From the NCBI GenBank assembly GCA_964482205.1, contig CAYZWI010000011.1, forward strand, positions 62,001 through 126,000: a stretch of 64,000 nt of DNA, given 5' to 3'. A program made the position numbers and the translations under genes. This DNA comes from JAZDGX01 sp964482205 (GTDB lineage Bacteria; Eisenbacteria; RBG-16-71-46; CAIMUX01; WJJG01). Below the pieces are notes generated by a model. That model saw only the letters and a program-made list of their open reading frames with translations, was not told the origin of the DNA and made no database searches. Of this stretch, positions 15,632 to 23,629 are shown in pieces. Position 1 is the first letter of the stretch; each line of letters starts with the position of its first letter.

Positions 15632-17143
15632 CTATTCGCTCGTCTCGTCATGCGAAGAGCGCGAGCCATTCGCGCCTCGATTGCCATCGCGCTCCGCATG
15701 CCGACTCGATGCGCGATCTTCGCGCGTCTGTGAATCGCGGGACTCGCGCGAGGCCGGCGAACCACCCCTCTCCTCTTCCGTCGTTCCCAGATGACGATAG
15801 ACCCGGCGCTTCTCGCGCGGCCGGAAGAGCGCGCCCTGAATGGAATGGCGTCCGCGCTTGGGACGTCTTCCCGCCTCGAATTCCGAAGGCCTCACGATCT
15901 GCACGCTGCTTTCGCGCAGCGGAGAGCCCTCCACGAGCCCGATCCTTCCTTCATCGCCCGGCGACGCTTCGGCGCGGTCGCGCTGCGGCGTTCGTTCTCT
16001 CGGAGGCTCTTGTGAAGGCCCAGGCTCGTATGATCTCTCCTCGCCGCCGCTTGATTCCCCGCGCTCGCCGGCCTCTGCGCTTTCCTCCGGCTGGCGCCTC
16101 TCCCGTTCCCTCCGGCCTCCGCGCCCGCGTCCTCCGCGCCGGCCGCGCGTCCTGCGCTCGCGGCCTTGTTCGCTTCTCGCCTCAGAACTTGCTTGCTCTC
16201 CCGTTTCCAGGCTCTCTTCCGAGAAGAGCGGCTCACGCAACGCTTCCTCGGAATGCTCGCCAAAGCGCTCGTCGGCGCGCGCATCCGGACGCGTGTCGGA
16301 AGGCGTTTCCGGACGCGTATCCGAACGTCCCCCCGGCAAAGGCCGCACCGTCCCCGGCCCGATGTCCGGGCGCCCGCTCGCGTCACGCCGTCTTTCCGAT
16401 CGGGCGGCCTCCACCCCCGGCGCCTCCGGAGCTTGTCCCCGCCCCGCTCCTCGTCCGCCCCGGCGGCCGCGCCGCATCCCGCGCTCGCGGCGGCTCTCCG
16501 CTTGCCCGCCCTCGCGCTCCGGTCGCGGGCCTTCGCTGCCCGCGCGATCGCGCGTGGAAGCGGCCTTCCTGCCCGACCCCTCGCGCGTTGAGCGCTCGCG
16601 GCTCCCTCGACGCATGCGCCGCAGCTCTTCGGGCCGCCCGCGCCTCTCGAGCGAACCTGTGCGCCTTCCGATTTCGGCCGCTTGCCCCGCGCGTCCGGCC
16701 GGCAGGCGCAGCTCGCTCAACGTGCTCGGCGTGTATCGCACGATGTTCGCAGTCACCAGCATCAATGCGCCGCGCAGCGAATCGAGGACCAGAAAGAGCC
16801 AGGCGGGAAACGACGACGCCGCCGCATCTTGCCCTCGCCCCAATCCGGAGTACCCGAGAAAGAGCGCGAGCCCGGCGAGGGTCGCGAATCCTCCATACAA
16901 GTTGACGAGCAGGTAGCCTTCCTCTCGTTCCTGCTTCAACCATTGAAACATCAGCCAGTGCAGCGCCGCCGCGAGCAGGGCCGCGAGCCCGAGGAAGAGC
17001 GCGATGAACGTCCCGGATGAGGCGCTTTGTCCCTGCAGGAAAGGACGGAGAAACGGATGCGTTTCACGCAACCCGAACAACGATATCCCGGCCAGCAACT
17101 CGATCAGGCCGGAAAGAAAAACGAGCGTGCGTAGAATCGACAT
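15632..17143 (-). CDS. Membrane protein with long Arg/Glu/Gly-rich disordered tail
   Basis: 503 aa. Residues 1-135 contain four transmembrane helices and resemble small DoxX/DUF-type membrane proteins in topology only. Residues about 150-440 are a highly charged low-complexity tail dominated by Arg, Glu, Gly and Ser, with runs such as RGRRGGRGRGG and repeated DTRPD units. A more ordered patch, RPKRGRHSIQGALFRPREKRRVYRHLG, split here as residues near 420-448, precedes a second disordered end. The tail should face the cytoplasm and could bind RNA or acidic partners in the manner of RNase E-type scaffolds; that is inference. ATG 17143 follows AAGGAG at a long spacing. Confidence 0.6.
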   Translation of the reverse strand: MSILRTLVFLSGLIELLAGISLFGLRETHPFLRPFLQGQSASSGTFIALFLGLAALLAAALHWLMFQWLKQEREEGYLLVNLYGGFATLAGLALFLGYSGLGRGQDAAASSFPAWLFLVLDSLRGALMLVTANIVRYTPSTLSELRLPAGRAGQAAEIGRRTGSLERRGRPEELRRMRRGSRERSTREGSGRKAASTRDRAGSEGPRPEREGGQAESRRERGMRRGRRGGRGAGRGQAPEAPGVEAARSERRRDASGRPDIGPGTVRPLPGGRSDTRPETPSDTRPDARADERFGEHSEEALREPLFSEESLETGEQASSEARSEQGRERRTRGRRGGRGRGGRRERERRQPEESAEAGERGESSGGEERSYEPGPSQEPPRERTPQRDRAEASPGDEGRIGLVEGSPLRESSVQIVRPSEFEAGRRPKRGRHSIQGALFRPREKRRVYRHLGTTEEERGGSPASRESRDSQTREDRASSRHAERDGNRGANGSRSSHDETSE

Positions 17144-17390
17144 GGGAATCGTGATCTCCTTGCATCAGGATCGGCCTGCGACCGGATGGCGGAATCCGCA
17201 AAGCCGGCGTCCGCTCTCGATCGAGCCGGGTGAATTCAGGCAGCCTTCGACGAAAACGCGCGCCCAAGCCATCGACGAAATCGAAGTCGAAGGCACCGAC
17301 GGGGCGCCGTTCCGCACCGGCTCGTTCACGAGCTAGGCATCCGTGGCTGCGCATTCGGGATCCATCAATCAGGCCGCATTCCGCGGAAGG

Positions 17391-18566
17391 TCAATAGCGA
17401 CGCACGATGAGATAGTCCGCCAGTCCCGCGAGAATGCCGCTCCAATGGTCGTCGGTCGTGATCCTGGGAATCGAGGCCTTGCCTCGCTCGACGAGTTGCC
17501 GGGCCATCGCCTCGGACCGGGAAAGCGCTCCGCTGTGCTTCACGATCTCGCGCACTCTTTCGAGATCGGCCCGCGTGATTTCCGGGTTTCCGTGCACCTT
17601 CTCCAAGAAGGCGCGCGTCGCGCGATCGGATTCCCGATAGGCGTGCACCATGAGGAGTGTCTTCTTCCCTTCACGAATGTCCGAATCGACGGGCTTTCCC
17701 AGAATCTGCTCATTGCCGTACAGCCCGAGAATGTCGTCTTGAATCTGGAACGCGATCCCGACCGGAATCGCATAGTCGGCGAGCGCGTCCAACACGGGCG
17801 CATCGCCGCCGGCCAAAATCGCTCCCATCTGCAGCGGCAGCATGACGGTGTAGTGGGCGGTCTTGTACTCGTGGATCTGCAGGACGCGCTCTTCTTCGAG
17901 CCGCGCGAGAGGCACTTCGCACACATCGAGAAGTTGCCCAGCCACCGTCTCGGCCGTCACGCGGCTCAACAAGCCGATCGCCCGCAGCAGCGCATCGCCG
18001 CGGAACCCCGACGAGAGGAGCAGCTCTTGCGCGAGCGCCTGGCCCTTGTCGCCGAAATTCAAGGCGACCGCGCGCCCATAGGCGAGCGCATCCTCCGCCC
18101 GGGAAAACTCCGCGCGATGATCGTCGGCGTACTTGCGATGCACGGTGGCCATGCTGCGCCGCACATCGCTGTGGTCGACGATGTCGTCGTGGATCAGGAA
18201 TGCGTTGTGGAGGATCTCCACGCATCCCGCCGCCCGATGGATACCGTCCTCGAGAGATGAAGCGGGCGCGCTTCCGCGCAAGCAGACGTCGTGACCCAGC
18301 ACAACGAGCCCGGCGCGGATCTTCTTGCCCGAGCAGGTGAGCTGATCGTACGCATCGAATGCGCCGCGAATGATCTCGGGGAATCCTCGCCAGTCGCCGC
18401 GCTTGCGTTCCCAGAAGGCCCCGAGCACGTCGTTGACGCGCCGGGCGCTGTCCTTCAGGTACGCGCGCGCACGATCGATGCCCGCGGCCAGCGCGAGCGA
18501 TTCCGGCGAAATCGTCGGTTCCGGCATGCCCGTCTCTTCGCTCCTCCAGACCTTGGAACCGTCCAT
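17391..18566 (-). CDS. Polyprenyl diphosphate synthase (trans-isoprenyl synthase)
   Basis: 391 aa. It elongates allylic diphosphates with isopentenyl diphosphate to make quinone side chains or C20-C50 precursors. The first Asp-rich motif is HDDIVDHSD (DDxxD) and the second is QDDILG; the conserved GKKIRAGL near the N-terminus and KTAHYTVMLPLQMG between the motifs also fit. The second motif reads DDILG rather than DDILD. Its start lies 4 bases after the uppS stop on the same strand, so both isoprenoid genes are co-transcribed. ATG 18566 follows AAGGGAG. Confidence 0.9.
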   Translation of the reverse strand: MDGSKVWRSEETGMPEPTISPESLALAAGIDRARAYLKDSARRVNDVLGAFWERKRGDWRGFPEIIRGAFDAYDQLTCSGKKIRAGLVVLGHDVCLRGSAPASSLEDGIHRAAGCVEILHNAFLIHDDIVDHSDVRRSMATVHRKYADDHRAEFSRAEDALAYGRAVALNFGDKGQALAQELLLSSGFRGDALLRAIGLLSRVTAETVAGQLLDVCEVPLARLEEERVLQIHEYKTAHYTVMLPLQMGAILAGGDAPVLDALADYAIPVGIAFQIQDDILGLYGNEQILGKPVDSDIREGKKTLLMVHAYRESDRATRAFLEKVHGNPEITRADLERVREIVKHSGALSRSEAMARQLVERGKASIPRITTDDHWSGILAGLADYLIVRRY

Positions 18567-18570
18567 GTCC

Positions 18571-19446
18571 TCAGGCTCCCTTGCGGGACGATGCGGGTCC
18601 CACCTGTCGATCCCCCTCTCGGGCCCGTGGGGTCGACGCGGGCGGACTCGCGGTCTTGCCGGAAGGCGCGATCGCGGATGGCCCGGGCGACTCAGGCTCC
18701 TCCGACGGCGTGTGCGCGTCGTTGCGGAGACCGAAGCGCCGGTCGCGCGAGGCGAATTCGCGAAACGCTTCCCGGAAATCCTCCTCGTCCAGCTCCGGAA
18801 GCAGGCGCGGAAGAAAGAGAAGCTCGGCGTACACCGTCTGCAGTGGCAGGATGCCCGACAGCCGATGCTCCCCCGAGGTGCGAATGACCAGATCCGGATC
18901 GGGCTGGCCGGCCGTGTCCAGTGCCTCGCTCAACCGTTCCCAGGTCAGCGATCCCAGATCCTTCCCTTCGCGCCCCAACCGCTCGAGCGCTCGCAGGACC
19001 TCGTCCCGGCCACCGTAGTCGAGGGCGAGGTTCAGCGTGTGGCGCTCGTACGCCCGGGTCTCTTCCTCCATCTCCGCGAGCAGGCGCGCGAGACGCGGGA
19101 AACGAGCGGCGATCCGGTCGCGCCGCCCGATGTGGCGGAAGCGGATGTTCTCTTCCCGAAACTTGGAACGGTTCTTCCGCAGATACAGGTCGACCAGCTT
19201 CATGATGGCCGAGACCTCACGCGGATTCCGTCCCCAGTTCTCAGTCGAGAAGGCCCAGACGGTGGCGTAGGGCACATTCCAGTCGCGACACACGCGCAGA
19301 AACGCTTCCACCGCGCGAGCGCCTTGCAGATGCCCTTCAGCGATGGGTCGCCCCTTCCGGCCGGCCCAACGGCCGTTGCCGTCCGGAATCAGCACCACAT
19401 GGCGCGGCAGAAGAGCTGGCGAAGGCCGGATCTCCTGCTTTCCCAT
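18571..19446 (-). CDS. uppS: Undecaprenyl diphosphate synthase (cis-isoprenyl synthase)
   Basis: 291 aa. It makes the lipid carrier for peptidoglycan and other wall polymers from farnesyl diphosphate. PDGNGRWAGRKG carries the catalytic Asp and phosphate-binding Arg; AFSTENWGR, LNLALDYGGRDE and DLVIRTSGEHRLSGILPLQ are the other conserved blocks, and YAELLFLPRLLPEL is the dimer-interface region. The C-terminus extends about 45 residues beyond the usual end, rich in Pro, Ser and Ala. ATG 19446 is chosen because GGGAGGAACG precedes it; an ATG 15 codons upstream has no ribosome site. Confidence 0.95.
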   Translation of the reverse strand: MGKQEIRPSPALLPRHVVLIPDGNGRWAGRKGRPIAEGHLQGARAVEAFLRVCRDWNVPYATVWAFSTENWGRNPREVSAIMKLVDLYLRKNRSKFREENIRFRHIGRRDRIAARFPRLARLLAEMEEETRAYERHTLNLALDYGGRDEVLRALERLGREGKDLGSLTWERLSEALDTAGQPDPDLVIRTSGEHRLSGILPLQTVYAELLFLPRLLPELDEEDFREAFREFASRDRRFGLRNDAHTPSEEPESPGPSAIAPSGKTASPPASTPRAREGDRQVGPASSRKGA

Positions 19447-19543
19447 CGTTCCTCCCATCCTGGTGCGCTCATGATCGCCCGCTCCTTCCAAGGGCCGGGC
19501 ATGGCCTTTCCGGCGCGCTTGGCGGCGGTCCGCTCGCCGGGCC

Positions 19544-19573
19544 AGTGTACCTGGGAGGGACCGTGCGTCGCAA
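19544..19573 (-). promoter_or_regulatory. Predicted promoter of the uppS-polyprenyl synthase unit
   Basis: Minus-strand TTGCGA (19573-19568), 18-base spacer, TACACT (19549-19544). The leader to uppS would be about 90 bases. Confidence 0.5.
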
Positions 19574-19592
19574 TCTTCCTGCGAAAGCGCTG

Positions 19593-19688
19593 GTGGCCAT
19601 CAGGTTGCCATGGCACGAGGCCTGCCCAATGCCATCTGACGAGGCCCACCCAGTGCCGTATGACGCGGTCCGCCTGGTGCTATAGCAC
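19593..19688. repeat. 24-bp degenerate tandem repeat, four copies
   Basis: Copies at 19593-19616, 19617-19640, 19641-19664 and 19665-19688, with a decaying fifth after that. The consensus is about GAGGCCCGCCCAGTGCCRT followed by MTGAC. Period 24 is a multiple of three, and all frames read through as 8-residue repeats, but there is no start, ribosome site or gene-like context, so I treat it as non-coding. Confidence 0.7.
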
Positions 19689-20177
19689 GCGGCCCGCCGG
19701 CCCCAACTTCCCGCCAAGGGATCGGCCTGCCAAGAGAAGTACAACCGGGGAGGGAAAAAGCTCAGGGCCCGGTCCTCTCACGAGAAGAGGCCGGGCCCAA
19801 AGGGTCTGGCGTTGACCACGGGTCCAGGTGCAGGTGTCGTGCGCCACCGCCTGTCCGTGGGTCAAACAGCCGACCCCATCGACTCATCGGCCGCCCGCAA
19901 TTTTGCTGAACCCCGCATCTCTCTGGCGGGAAAGGGCCAGGGCGGGGCGGCGCCCAGGAGATGGAGCCGGTGCCCGGGACCTGGCCCCAGCGCCAAGGAC
20001 TTGACCCCCCCATGCCCCTGCACGCGTCGCCTTGGAAGCCGGGCCATCCTGGGGATCGCGGCGGGACCGGCAAACCGTTTCCGGGAAACTGGTTCGACGG
20101 CCGCCCGGAAAATCCGTTTGGGCCCATTGGGTGCTCGATTCGGGCGAATCTTCCGCCTGCTCAAGGCCGATCTCTAC
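19689..20177. other. Long non-coding stretch upstream of the Omp85-like gene
   Basis: About 490 bases without a convincing gene; Gly/Pro/Trp-rich open frames on both strands look like chance products of GC-rich repeats. It holds a strong hairpin (19765-19778 with 19786-19798: GGGCCCGG plus CCTCT stems, one bulged T, 7-base loop). On the minus strand this hairpin is followed by GAGCTTTTT and could terminate transcription arriving from the right. A small imperfect palindrome (GTTTCCGGGAAAC, 20077-20089) follows. Confidence 0.5.
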
Positions 20178-20205
20178 TTGCGAATGGGCGGCCAGCCTCT
20201 ACACT
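20178..20205 (+). promoter_or_regulatory. Predicted promoter of the Omp85-like gene pair
   Basis: TTGCGA (20178-20183), 16-base spacer, TACACT (20200-20205). Transcription would start near 20212, about 40 bases before the ATG at 20252. Confidence 0.5.
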
Positions 20206-20251
20206 GGCGTCCATCGTCATGGAAGGGCCACACCTCAGGGCAGGGAGGCAA

Positions 20252-21823
20252 ATGCGAGCCGTTCGCATCGGATCGGGCTGTATCCCTCGATGGAGACAGT
20301 GGCTGATTTGCGCGGGCTTCGCGGCCATCGCGGCCATCTCGCCTCTGCACGCCTGGGCGCAGGATTCTGCTCTCGCTTCACCGGACAGCCTCGCCACGAG
20401 TCCGGCCATCCTTTCCGCACAACAGTCGCATGACGAGACTCGCGTCCCTTCGTTCGAAGAGACGCCCGTGCTGGCTCCCGTTTCCGCTCCGCAAAGCGGC
20501 CCGGGCTCCGATCAGCCCCCCTCGGGCGCCATTCCCGAGATCCGCCCGGCGAGTCCCGCTCCCAATGGAGCGCGCGGATTCCTGCAAGAGCCCGGCGAAG
20601 GTTCGCAGGCGGGCCTGCTCGTCCCGCGAGTGTTGCTCTTTCCCGCGCGCGTGGCGTTGCAGGCGGCGACCTTGCCGGTGCGCTTCGCCGGCTCGCTTCT
20701 CTCCCCCACCGGATTCCCGCAGGATTGGGCGAGAGCCGTCGATTGCGAGCGGCCCTACTTCGTGCCGCTCCTCGGAGTCGATCCGACCATCGGAGCCACC
20801 GCAGCGGTCCGCCTGGGACACGAGAATCCCTACGACCCGAATGGTTGCGTGACCTACCGGCTCTCGTACGGGGGGATCGGCGAACAGATCTATTCGCTCA
20901 CCTTGCGCTCGCGCGATCCCTACCTCCTTCCGTACGAAGACGGCTGGAGCTACCGGCTGCTCGCGCGCTATGAAGTCATGTCGGACCGTCATTATTTCGG
21001 GCGCGGGAATGTGAGCCGTCACAAGGATCGCACGCTCTACACCCAGGAGCGTTATCTCGCGCTCGCGTCGCTGCGCTACGCGCCCTCCGACTGGATGCGC
21101 TGGGACTTCTCGTTGTCCGCGCACCGCCGCCAGATCCGCCCCGCGCGCGATCTCGATGACGGAGAGCGAAGCATCGAGCAGCTCTTCCCGAACGAGCATC
21201 TCGCGCCCGGATTGATCCTCGATCCCCAGAACATCCAAGGCGAGATCGCCCTCACGCTCGATGGACGCGACGAGCGCGCGCGCCCCACGCGCGGCGCGAA
21301 GTCGGAGCTCTTCTTCGCCTACGCGCACGGCACCGGTCCCGACATCGTCGATTTCGTCTGGTACGGCGGAGAGTTGCAGTACTACCACACCATCGCCCCG
21401 CGGCATGTGCTGGCCACGCGCATCTCGGCCGAAGAGGCGCGCACCGGCACGCAGACGGCCACCGGCACCTACTTGCCCGTCAAATTCACGGAGCTGCCGA
21501 GCCTCGGCGGTCCGACCACCTTGCGCGGATACGAACGCGATCGCTTCATGGACAACGGCGCGACCCTGGCGACGATCGAGTATCGCTATCAGGTGAGCCC
21601 GCTGGTGGAAGCGACCGTGTTCGCCGACTTCGGAAAAGTCCTGCCGCGCCTGCTCGATTTCGATTTCCAAGCCATTCATCGCTCCTGGGGAGCGGGATTG
21701 CGGATCGCGACCAACGAATGGATGCTCGTTCGCCTGCAAGCCGCGGCGAGCGACGAGGACACGATCGTGTATGCGAGCCTCGACTCCGCCTTCGACCGGC
21801 CCGATCGGAGGGAGCGGCGATGA
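20252..21823 (+). CDS. Omp85-family outer-membrane beta-barrel protein
   Basis: 523 aa. A signal peptide ends near residue 33 (LHAWAQ). Residues about 35-130 are a Pro/Ser-rich linker instead of POTRA repeats. From about 160 to the end the sequence alternates as in a BamA/surface-antigen barrel: aromatic-polar strands, YYHTIAPRHVLATR, and GGPTTLRGYERDRFMDN, the equivalent of the conserved RGY loop motif of Omp85 barrels. The C-terminus lacks the terminal Phe of classical barrels and ends in a charged tail. Lack of POTRA suggests a noNterm/patatin-type or translocation-only barrel rather than BamA itself. ATG 20252 follows GGGAGG, and the next gene overlaps its stop. Confidence 0.8.
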   Translation: MRAVRIGSGCIPRWRQWLICAGFAAIAAISPLHAWAQDSALASPDSLATSPAILSAQQSHDETRVPSFEETPVLAPVSAPQSGPGSDQPPSGAIPEIRPASPAPNGARGFLQEPGEGSQAGLLVPRVLLFPARVALQAATLPVRFAGSLLSPTGFPQDWARAVDCERPYFVPLLGVDPTIGATAAVRLGHENPYDPNGCVTYRLSYGGIGEQIYSLTLRSRDPYLLPYEDGWSYRLLARYEVMSDRHYFGRGNVSRHKDRTLYTQERYLALASLRYAPSDWMRWDFSLSAHRRQIRPARDLDDGERSIEQLFPNEHLAPGLILDPQNIQGEIALTLDGRDERARPTRGAKSELFFAYAHGTGPDIVDFVWYGGELQYYHTIAPRHVLATRISAEEARTGTQTATGTYLPVKFTELPSLGGPTTLRGYERDRFMDNGATLATIEYRYQVSPLVEATVFADFGKVLPRLLDFDFQAIHRSWGAGLRIATNEWMLVRLQAAASDEDTIVYASLDSAFDRPDRRERR

Positions 21824-23538
21824 CGAGACGGCCTCCGTTGAGCGCTCGGGGCTGTTCATCCGATCGCGGGCGCAGGAATGCGCGCGCCGGCTTGATCGCC
21901 ATCGGACGCGGCCTCGGAACGCTTGGGATGGCGCTGCTCTTTGCTCTCGCGGGCGCGCAGGCGCGCGCGGCGGAGGCGCGCTTCGACGAGAATGCGCAAC
22001 CCATCTGGAAGGTCGCCGACGATTTGCCGATCGCCCCTCCGTCTCCTTCGAAATGGAATGAGGTCGCCTCCTTCGTCGACATCTACTGGTTGAATCCGCT
22101 CGACGATCTCTTCGCCGTGCGCGTGAAGCCGCTCGCGCTCGATGTCAATTCCGCCGACGATGTCCCCGCCTCCAGCTGGTTCACGCCGGGGAAAACCGGC
22201 CAACCGGCGGAGTCCGCCGCGCAGCCGCGCGTCGAAGCGTCCGCGTCCGCCGCGGCGCAACTTCCTGCCGGCCCGCTCGAGATCGAGACGGCGCGCTTCG
22301 AAGGCGATTGGCCGATTCTGGTGGTGCGCGACACCCAAGGCGCCCGCTTCCTGCTCGAATTCGACGATCCCCGCTCGCCCGAATTGCGCACCGCGGCGTC
22401 GGTCATCGCCGCGCGCTTGCTCGGCGCCGCGGGCTATCCCGTGCTCGCCTCCGGAATCGAGATGATCGCGCCCGAAGATCTGCGCATCGGCGATGGCGCG
22501 CTCGAGTACGGCGAGCACGGCGCGAGTGGGAAGCTCCAGCCCGAGAAGCTCGCGCAGTTCCTCGCTCGCTATGCGGCCCCCAGCAACTTGCAGACGGGCG
22601 CGGCCGCCCAAGCCGCGAGCGCTTCCCGCGCGCGCGTGCGCGTGGCTGCCGGCCGCCTTCCCGAAGGGCGCATCCTCGGCGGCTTCGCGCCGCGCGGCGT
22701 GCGCAAGGACGATCCCAACGACCTCATTCCTCACGAGGCGCGCCGCAGTCTGCGCGGACTTCAGCCTCTCGCGGCCTGGCTCGATTTGACGGGCATTCGC
22801 GAGGACCGCACGCTCGACATCTATCTCGAACCCGAACATTACGTGCGCCATTACCTCTCCGGCCTGGCGCTCGCCTTCGGCAACAATCGTCGTCCCGAAG
22901 GCGATGCCTGGGGGCGGTTCTTTCCGCTGCACGCGTTTCATCCCCGCCTGCTCGATGCGCTCGCCTGGCAGCCTGACCTGCACTACACGCCGTTTACCGA
23001 AATGAACTGGGGCGATGGATTCTGGGGCGCGCGGTTGCTGCTGTCCTTCACGGACGCCGAGATCGCGGCCGCCGTTGCGGCCGGCCGTTACAGCGATCCG
23101 CAGGTGATCGAGTATGTGACCGGCGCGCTTCTGGAGCGGCGCAATCGCGTGGGCCGCGCGTGGATCGAGGCAGTGAACGGAGCCGATCGCTTCACGATTC
23201 GCCAGCCGGCTGAGAATCGCTGGTCGCTCGAGTGCACGGATCTCGGCATGAGCGGCGGGCTGCGTTCCTCCGAAGACGTCTTCTATCTGATGACGATGCG
23301 CGCGCTCGATTCCAAAACGGCTCTGGGATATCAGTCGCGCGGGGGCGCGCAGCCGACCTTCGATCTGACGCCCTTTGCGCCGGGCGCGTGGATGCATCGT
23401 CAGGATGCGAGCCGCTACGCGGTCGCGGAGATCACGAGCTGGGACCACACGGGACGCAATCTCGCGGGCCGCGCGCTCGTGCACATCTACTTCGACCGGG
23501 CCTCCGGACCGCGCGTCGTGGGCATCATCCGCGACTGA
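21820..23538 (+). CDS. Secreted protein of unknown function coupled to the Omp85-like barrel
   Basis: 572 aa. A basic N-terminus and hydrophobic core (about 25-47, ending GAQARA) indicate export. The rest is a single large globular region with recognisable blocks: WPILVVRDTQGARFLLEFD followed by a helix and GYPVLASGIE, then GILGG-type loop PRGVRKDDPNDLIPHEARR and LRGLQPLAAWLDLTGIRED. The order strand-Lys/Asp-poor helix-DPND-HE recalls atypical kinase folds (HipA/CotH-like), but I cannot place catalytic residues with confidence. ATGA overlap with the barrel gene implies coupled translation and a shared job at the cell surface. Confidence 0.7.
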   Translation: MTRRPPLSARGCSSDRGRRNARAGLIAIGRGLGTLGMALLFALAGAQARAAEARFDENAQPIWKVADDLPIAPPSPSKWNEVASFVDIYWLNPLDDLFAVRVKPLALDVNSADDVPASSWFTPGKTGQPAESAAQPRVEASASAAAQLPAGPLEIETARFEGDWPILVVRDTQGARFLLEFDDPRSPELRTAASVIAARLLGAAGYPVLASGIEMIAPEDLRIGDGALEYGEHGASGKLQPEKLAQFLARYAAPSNLQTGAAAQAASASRARVRVAAGRLPEGRILGGFAPRGVRKDDPNDLIPHEARRSLRGLQPLAAWLDLTGIREDRTLDIYLEPEHYVRHYLSGLALAFGNNRRPEGDAWGRFFPLHAFHPRLLDALAWQPDLHYTPFTEMNWGDGFWGARLLLSFTDAEIAAAVAAGRYSDPQVIEYVTGALLERRNRVGRAWIEAVNGADRFTIRQPAENRWSLECTDLGMSGGLRSSEDVFYLMTMRALDSKTALGYQSRGGAQPTFDLTPFAPGAWMHRQDASRYAVAEITSWDHTGRNLAGRALVHIYFDRASGPRVVGIIRD

Positions 23539-23629
23539 CCCGATCTCGGTTTCGCCGATTCGCTGTGGATCGCCCGCCTTGCCGGCGCGGATTCTCCACC
23601 GACCGCCCGCGCTCGAGCGCGACCATGCG

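Noticed and set aside
19469..19744. A small gene made of 8-residue repeats from the 24-bp array
   Set aside because: All frames of a 24-bp repeat look repetitive, and there is no ribosome site, signal or conserved pattern.
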